The notes beneath the pieces were generated by a model. That model was given only the letters and a program-made list of their open reading frames with translations. It was not told the DNA's origin and did no database searches. This document shows positions 53,432 through 58,067 of a stretch of DNA of 58,067 nt, one piece after another. The position numbers and the translations under genes were made by a program. This DNA is from Bacteroidota bacterium (GTDB lineage: Bacteria > Bacteroidota > Bacteroidia > Bacteroidales > WCHB1-69). Location: contig JAGDMF010000009.1 in assembly GCA_017860455.1 (NCBI GenBank), positions 1 through 58,067 on the forward strand. Reading direction: 5' to 3'. Numbering within the stretch: the stretch's first letter is position 1; every line of letters starts with the position of its first letter.

Positions 53432-54032
53432 TGTACCATTGTTTTAACCGAGCCACCATCCCGGGAGTGGGATTGATCGAAAAAAGCTCCCATAGATCCC
53501 GAATCACTTCCCGTGCGGTTTCCGATTCTTTTTGAAACTCGATAAAACATTCAAAAACCCACACTTTTACAGCAACTCTGATCTGAGGATCCGATGCCCA
53601 TCCGGCTAAGGCAATAATCAATTGTTCTCTTTGTTCGGGAGTGAGTGGAAGTTGCCTGTTTTGTAATGCTGTAGCCAAAATTTTACTAAAATGGCGCATC
53701 GCACTTTTGTTTTTTACAATCAGACACAATTCAATAAAGTTCAATTTTGGATCCTGTAATAGTGGAGGATGATAAAAATAGATTTTTTCTAAAATATAAG
53801 CACATCGGAACACAATCTGCTGCCTGGCCACCGGCCCTCTTTCATTCAAATATTGGTAATATTCCGTTTTTCGCTCTTTGGGACATACAATATCGTATTG
53901 TATTCCATCATTTAAGATTTCAAATAATTGATAGAGTGTTTCTTCCAATAAGATTCTATCCCGATTGGAGTTGGCAAAATCGGGTTCAAAAGTGTAGATG
54001 TAACGATCAATAAATTCGGATTTAGTCATCAT
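53412..54032 (-). CDS. conserved helical protein, unknown
   Basis: A 206-residue soluble, almost entirely helical protein: KSEFIDRYIYTFEPDFANSN at the start, LEETLYQLFEILNDGIQYD, a middle QIVFRCAYILEKIYFYHPPL, then LPLTPEQREQLIIALAGWAS and VAVKVWVFECFIEF, resembling HEAT-like helical pairs. I recall homologues in Bacteroidota that databases sometimes mislabel as adenylosuccinate lyase; no lyase signature is present. Function unknown. Confidence 0.7.
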   Translation of the reverse strand: MMTKSEFIDRYIYTFEPDFANSNRDRILLEETLYQLFEILNDGIQYDIVCPKERKTEYYQYLNERGPVARQQIVFRCAYILEKIYFYHPPLLQDPKLNFIELCLIVKNKSAMRHFSKILATALQNRQLPLTPEQREQLIIALAGWASDPQIRVAVKVWVFECFIEFQKESETAREVIRDLWELFSINPTPGMVARLKQWYKKMAAL

Positions 54033-54045
54033 TTTTTAAGGATTA

Positions 54046-54053
54046 CAAAAATA
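54046..54053 (-). promoter_or_regulatory. promoter -7 box for the 206-aa gene
   Basis: TATTTTTG on the minus strand, 13 nt before the start. Confidence 0.45.
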
Positions 54054-54105
54054 ACAAAAATTCGGAATCTTTTAAAAAAGAATCCATTATTTGAATCCAA
54101 TTTTG

Positions 54106-54113
54106 TACTTTTG
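54106..54113 (+). promoter_or_regulatory. promoter -7 box for udk
   Basis: TACTTTTG, 22 nt before the preferred ATG at 54136. Confidence 0.5.
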
Positions 54114-54135
54114 TACTTTGATAATTGTGTGTAAC

Positions 54136-54753
54136 ATGTATATAATAGGTATTGCCGGAGGATCCGGTTCAGGAAAAACATCCGTTGTAAAAAAAGTGAT
54201 TCAGGCTCTTTCATCTGATAAAGTGAGCGTTCTATCTCAGGATTCGTATTACTGGGATAATGGAAACCTCTCTCAGGAGGAGCGGGAACAGATCAATTTT
54301 GACCATCCCTCTTCGATAGAATTTTCTTTGTTAGTGGAGCATATCAAGCAACTGGAGCAAGGGGAAACCATCCCCATGCCAATCTATTCTTATGTTACCT
54401 GTAGCAGAAGTAAAGAAACGATTCCTGTTGAACCGGGCGAAGTTTTGATTGTGGAAGGGATTTTGATCTATACTTGTCCTGAACTCTGTGAATTGATGGA
54501 TTTAAAAGTTTTTGTGGATACCGGTGCTGACGATCGGATCATCAGAATCATTCAGAGAGATGTGAATGAGAGAGGCAGAGGATTGGATAAATCGATCAAA
54601 CATTACGAAACGTATGTAAAACCGATGCATGAGATGTTTATTGAACCCACCAAAAGGTTGGCCGATATTATCATTCCGGTTGGAGGACACAATGAAAAAG
54701 GGATCGATATCCTTACTTCAAAAATCAAACAAACTTTAGGTATTTTAGACTAA
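54136..54753 (+). CDS. udk: uridine kinase
   Basis: Phosphorylates uridine and cytidine in pyrimidine salvage. 205 aa from ATG 54136 (start MYIIGIAGGSGSGKTSVVKK with P-loop GGSGSGKTS); the upstream ATG at 54091 would place the promoter inside the gene. DSYYWDNGNLSQEEREQINFDHP near residue 36, VLIVEGILIY near 105, and RDVNERGRGLDKS near 145. Its stop overlaps the convergent tatD stop by 4 nt. Confidence 0.96.
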   Translation: MYIIGIAGGSGSGKTSVVKKVIQALSSDKVSVLSQDSYYWDNGNLSQEEREQINFDHPSSIEFSLLVEHIKQLEQGETIPMPIYSYVTCSRSKETIPVEPGEVLIVEGILIYTCPELCELMDLKVFVDTGADDRIIRIIQRDVNERGRGLDKSIKHYETYVKPMHEMFIEPTKRLADIIIPVGGHNEKGIDILTSKIKQTLGILD

Positions 54754-55523
54754 ACAATTTTCGGAAACACTTTTTCTGCATTTTGGGTTGTGATTTTCAT
54801 CACTTCATCAGTCGAAATCTCAAAAATTTCAGCTAATTTTTTGGCTATCAATGGAATGTAAGAACTTTCATTTTGTTTTCCCCGATAAGGATCGGGTGCT
54901 AAAAAAGGAGCATCTGTTTCCAAAACCAGGTGATCAAGACCCACCTCTTTAACCAATTCCTGTAATTTACTTTTTTTAAAAGTCACAACACCAGTAATTC
55001 CTAAATAGAATCCTCTTTCTATCAGCCATTTAGCTTCTTGTATTCCTCCTGAAAAACAATGAAAAACCCCTGATAAAGGTTGATGGTTAAACTGTTTGAT
55101 CACTTGAAATGCTTCCGAAAAACCATCCCGAACATGAATCGACATAGGAAGCTGAAGATCAAGAGCCCATTGAATCTGGGTTTCGAATGCTTTGATTTGA
55201 AGATCCACAAACGTTTTATCATGATATAGATCGATTCCAATCTCTCCAATACCCACTACGGTAGGATTTGAAATATATTTTTCCAGAAGAGCCAGTTCAG
55301 AAAGATAATTTTCTTTCACATCTGTAGGATGGAGTCCAATCAATGGAAAAAGATGGTTCGGATATTTTTCGGATGCCAGAAAAAGATCTGATACAGTTTC
55401 AGATGAAACACAGGGTAAAATTATTTTAGTAACATCAGCATTAATGGCACGAATAACCGCTTCGTCAAAATTCAGGGGATAGTACTCAGGGTAGAGGTGA
55501 CTATGGGTATCAATATAGCTCAT
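54750..55523 (-). CDS. tatD: TatD-family metal-dependent hydrolase
   Basis: Amidohydrolase-fold DNase of 257 aa. Metal-binding DTHSHLYPEYY at the N-terminus, VGIGEIGIDLYHD near residue 90, MSIHVRDGF near 125, VFHCFSGGIQEAKWL near 149, and ETDAPFLAPDPYRGKQNE near 202. Members are 3'-5' exonucleases in repair and tRNA processing. A TACATTTG promoter box lies on the minus strand at 55541-55548. Confidence 0.95.
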   Translation of the reverse strand: MSYIDTHSHLYPEYYPLNFDEAVIRAINADVTKIILPCVSSETVSDLFLASEKYPNHLFPLIGLHPTDVKENYLSELALLEKYISNPTVVGIGEIGIDLYHDKTFVDLQIKAFETQIQWALDLQLPMSIHVRDGFSEAFQVIKQFNHQPLSGVFHCFSGGIQEAKWLIERGFYLGITGVVTFKKSKLQELVKEVGLDHLVLETDAPFLAPDPYRGKQNESSYIPLIAKKLAEIFEISTDEVMKITTQNAEKVFPKIV

Positions 55524-55540
55524 ATCTTCAAATTAGGACG

Positions 55541-55548
55541 CAAATGTA
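55541..55548 (-). promoter_or_regulatory. promoter -7 box for tatD
   Basis: TACATTTG on the minus strand, 18 nt before the start. Confidence 0.5.
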
Positions 55549-55599
55549 AAAAAAAAAATCGGTTTTTAAGAAAATCGATCAAAGATCAACCTTTTTTCT

Positions 55600-55607
55600 T
55601 ATTTTTG
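55600..55607 (+). promoter_or_regulatory. promoter -7 box for the T9SS type B protein
   Basis: TATTTTTG, about 150 nt before the ATG at 55761, implying a long leader. Confidence 0.45.
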
Positions 55608-55760
55608 CAATTGGAAAGTTGCTTAATTTTTACTTTTTTGATCCTTTTTTCGATCCTTTTTGGTATTAAATCTCTTATTTTCTGAATCAAGCAACATATC
55701 TTATAAAAAATACATCTTATAGATTGTAATTAAATAGTCAAAACGTAAAGTGATCGTGGT

Positions 55761-58067
55761 ATGAAACACCCATTTAAGAGTCTTTTGTTTATCGGGATAT
55801 TGCTGTTGACCGCAAAATCCGGAATAGCACAAATAACAGTTCAGAGTCCTAATGGCTGGACCCCACAAGTATTTTTAGAAAATGTGTTGGTGTTACCCAC
55901 TCCCATTTCCGGAGTACAAGTAACCAATGGAACATTTAACACTTCAGCAGCCGCTTTACCCAGTACAACCACTTCAAAAATAGGACGCTTTACCAATGGC
56001 CCTGCATTTACCGATTTCCCAATCTCTAGTGGAATCATTATGACCACCGGAAATATTACGGTTGCTCCCGGTCCAAATAATTCAGATGGTGCATCTGTTC
56101 CCAATAGTGATGGAACTACTGATACTCAATTGCAATCATTAACAACCAATACAGTTCAAGGGATGTCAAAGTTGGAGTTTGATTTTAAATCGATATCCGG
56201 AATGGTGCAATTTGAATACAGTTTTGCTTCTGAAGAGTATCCTGAATATACTTGTTCCAGTTATAACGATGTGTTTGGGTTTTTTATTACAGGTTTTAAT
56301 CCGGTTACATTAACCGATCAGAGTTGGAATATTGCACTTATTCCAGGTACAACATTTCCGGTTACGATAAATTCATTAAATTCAGGAGTTCCAGGTGTAT
56401 ATAGTGGAGGAGGTACTTGCAGTGGAGCTAATCAATCTTTAGCTTATTCAAGTTTTTATTGTTCTGTACCCACAGCATCAACCGGAATGCAATTTGATGC
56501 TTTTACCGTAATTCCTGCAGATAATATTAACGCACAAGATAATTTACGTTCAGGTCTTTTTGCGCAAGCCAGAGTATTATATTGCACCACCTATCACATG
56601 AAATTAGCTATTGGAAATGTTGCAGATAATTCTCTGGATTCCGGTGTGTTTATTAAAGAGGGAAGTTTTAGAGCTCCAAGAATTGACGTTGATCATAGAT
56701 ACACATTGGAAAGTAATGATACTTTGTATAAAATGTGTAATGAAGATACGGTAACGTACACTTTATCCAGACGGGATCCCAGCAGAGCCTACAACTTTAA
56801 TATTTATACCAATGCTTTTCCCAATCCCGGGGTGGTTTTTAATCAGGATTATCAGATTTATTATACCAGTTCTGTTACCCATCTCTTTACTCAAATGACC
56901 ACTGATGAAGCTTTCTTCCACCTACCTGCCGATTCATTAACTACTTTTATGGTGGTTAAAGTTCCGGAAACAGCTGTTTTTGCACCCGGTGAAGTGAAAA
57001 CATTGAAACTGCTCCTCTCCATGGAAACCTGCTGGGGTAATAAATATGATACTTTAACCTACTACTTAAAGGATAATCACCCTATTATTTTAAGTGATCA
57101 GGTGATTAATGGGTGTGAGTTATTGTCCACCATACAAGTTCAGGAAACCGGTGGCGGAGATGTTCAGAACGTAACCTGGATTCCATCCACGAATATTACC
57201 AATCCGGATCAATTATCATCCCCCTGTAATATTACCGATTCGATTGTTTATACGGTGATTGCTCAGGATGACATCAACTGCAGAATCGATACAGCTACCA
57301 TAACCGTGAATATTACAAGCCCTCCACAATCCTCCTTTATTGCAGATAAAACCAGCGGATGTGCCCCTTTAACCGTACGGTTTACCTCTACGACAGAGCC
57401 CACTTTTGCAACCTTCCAGTTTATCATTTTTAATGATAGTGAAACCGTAAGAGATACCATTTATGACCCCACTTTTACTTATACCTTCACGGAACCGGGT
57501 TATTATAATGTTACTTATTTTTCTAAAACCGCAGATGTAGGGGATTGTTTTGATATTATTGATAACAACCATTATATTTATGTATCCGATTTTCCGGTTG
57601 CAGATTTTACCTATATGCCAACAGAACCAACCAATGGAAGACCTATTGAGTTTACCAACCAGTCTGTTGGGGATGGAATTGTAACTTACTACTGGAATTT
57701 TGGAGACGGATCCACCAGTTATCTGGAGAACCCTACCCATTCTTACCACATCAACTCTGATGAAACTTTCAATGTATTATTCAAAGTAACCAACAATTAC
57801 GATTGTTCTCATGATACGTTAAAATCGTTCATTGTTGTAGATAATTATGCCTTTTTTGTACCCAACGCATTTACCCCTAATAATGATGGGAATAATGATC
57901 TGTTTTTACCCAGAGTTGAGGATGTTTTGAAATATCATTTGATCATATACAACCGATATGGGGAAGCGATCTTCCAGACTATTAATCCGGATGAGCCATG
58001 GGATGGCACGCATAAATTTGAAAAATGTCCAGCGGGAGTGTACACCTGGGTGATCACCTACCGCAAA
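55761..58067 (+). CDS. secreted choice-of-anchor L / PKD / gliding-motility C-terminal (T9SS type B) protein, partial
   Basis: 769 codons are open to the window end, so the stop lies outside. Signal peptide MKHPFKSLLFIGILLLTAKSGIAQ. Residues about 40-315 form a choice-of-anchor L domain (FEYSFASEEYPEYTCSSYND). A middle beta-rich region with Cys pairs follows. Residues about 605-695 carry PKD-type folds (VTYYWNFGDGSTSYLENPTH). Residues about 697 to the end are the gliding-motility-associated T9SS type B domain (FVPNAFTPNNDGNNDLF, YNRYGEAIFQT, CPAGVYTWVITY). Only the final strand, about 10-20 residues, is missing. Likely a surface adhesin or motility-related protein. Confidence 0.92.
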   Translation, partial: MKHPFKSLLFIGILLLTAKSGIAQITVQSPNGWTPQVFLENVLVLPTPISGVQVTNGTFNTSAAALPSTTTSKIGRFTNGPAFTDFPISSGIIMTTGNITVAPGPNNSDGASVPNSDGTTDTQLQSLTTNTVQGMSKLEFDFKSISGMVQFEYSFASEEYPEYTCSSYNDVFGFFITGFNPVTLTDQSWNIALIPGTTFPVTINSLNSGVPGVYSGGGTCSGANQSLAYSSFYCSVPTASTGMQFDAFTVIPADNINAQDNLRSGLFAQARVLYCTTYHMKLAIGNVADNSLDSGVFIKEGSFRAPRIDVDHRYTLESNDTLYKMCNEDTVTYTLSRRDPSRAYNFNIYTNAFPNPGVVFNQDYQIYYTSSVTHLFTQMTTDEAFFHLPADSLTTFMVVKVPETAVFAPGEVKTLKLLLSMETCWGNKYDTLTYYLKDNHPIILSDQVINGCELLSTIQVQETGGGDVQNVTWIPSTNITNPDQLSSPCNITDSIVYTVIAQDDINCRIDTATITVNITSPPQSSFIADKTSGCAPLTVRFTSTTEPTFATFQFIIFNDSETVRDTIYDPTFTYTFTEPGYYNVTYFSKTADVGDCFDIIDNNHYIYVSDFPVADFTYMPTEPTNGRPIEFTNQSVGDGIVTYYWNFGDGSTSYLENPTHSYHINSDETFNVLFKVTNNYDCSHDTLKSFIVVDNYAFFVPNAFTPNNDGNNDLFLPRVEDVLKYHLIIYNRYGEAIFQTINPDEPWDGTHKFEKCPAGVYTWVITYRK

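Noticed and set aside
53412-54032. Adenylosuccinate lyase annotation for the 206-aa helical protein
   Set aside because: No lyase signature or fold-length match; the label looks like propagated misannotation.

Overview
This 58 kb window is a low-GC chromosomal segment from a member of the Bacteroidota, most likely class Bacteroidia. The evidence is consistent across the window. Promoters are of the TAnnTTTG type, usually with a TTTG or TTG about 19-22 nt upstream. Start codons generally lack a Shine-Dalgarno sequence. Several secreted proteins carry type IX secretion (T9SS) C-terminal domains. The window also holds an adenosylcobalamin-dependent ribonucleotide reductase, a methylmalonyl-CoA mutase, 2TM-domain and TonB-type proteins, and a WlbA/WbpB-type sugar dehydrogenase. 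Two B12-dependent enzymes fit a propionate/succinate-metabolising anaerobe or facultative anaerobe; this lifestyle is inferred.

Layout. 0.2-5.5 kb (minus): cell division block ftsQ-ftsA-ftsZ followed by a polysaccharide flippase. 5.7-7.1 kb: pyrBI. 7.3-11.4 kb: a small lipoprotein (+), then the rluB-like, wlbA-like and thyA operon (minus), in which the RluB-like protein has a long 18-residue repeat tail. 11.6-12.7 kb: a cysteine-synthase-like enzyme with a Cys-rich tail. 12.7-27.4 kb is an accessory, repeat-rich zone. It holds heptanucleotide arrays, small secreted proteins, a PPOX protein, two Fic proteins, a 17-repeat MORN protein, a gene broken by an in-frame stop, a single-chain restriction-modification enzyme followed by four small genes on the same strand, and a RhuM-like/PLD-like protein. 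The zone ends at tRNA-Asp. 27.8-42.3 kb is core again: gapA-priA, waaA, a universal stress protein, trmD and an O-methyltransferase, xseB, three secreted proteins, pgk, DUF177-rpmF. 42.4-58 kb: rdgB, methylmalonyl-CoA mutase, two TonB paralogues, gcvH-frr-2TM-pyrH, fabD, nrdJ, udk, tatD, and a large secreted T9SS type B protein cut by the window end.

Three signals stand out as possibly undescribed. (1) Heptanucleotide arrays keep one 7-bp phase while switching sequence word, and they repeatedly sit 0-8 nt beyond stop codons or just after a terminator. (2) A Fic gene is bracketed by direct copies of a three-half-site operator-like element. (3) A restriction-modification gene is followed after 15 nt by a protein with a TNT-toxin-like C-terminus, then a 73-aa protein that shares its N-terminal domain, a 46-aa basic proline-rich peptide and a small membrane protein. 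All functional statements rest on reading translated sequence and recalled family motifs; no database search was possible.
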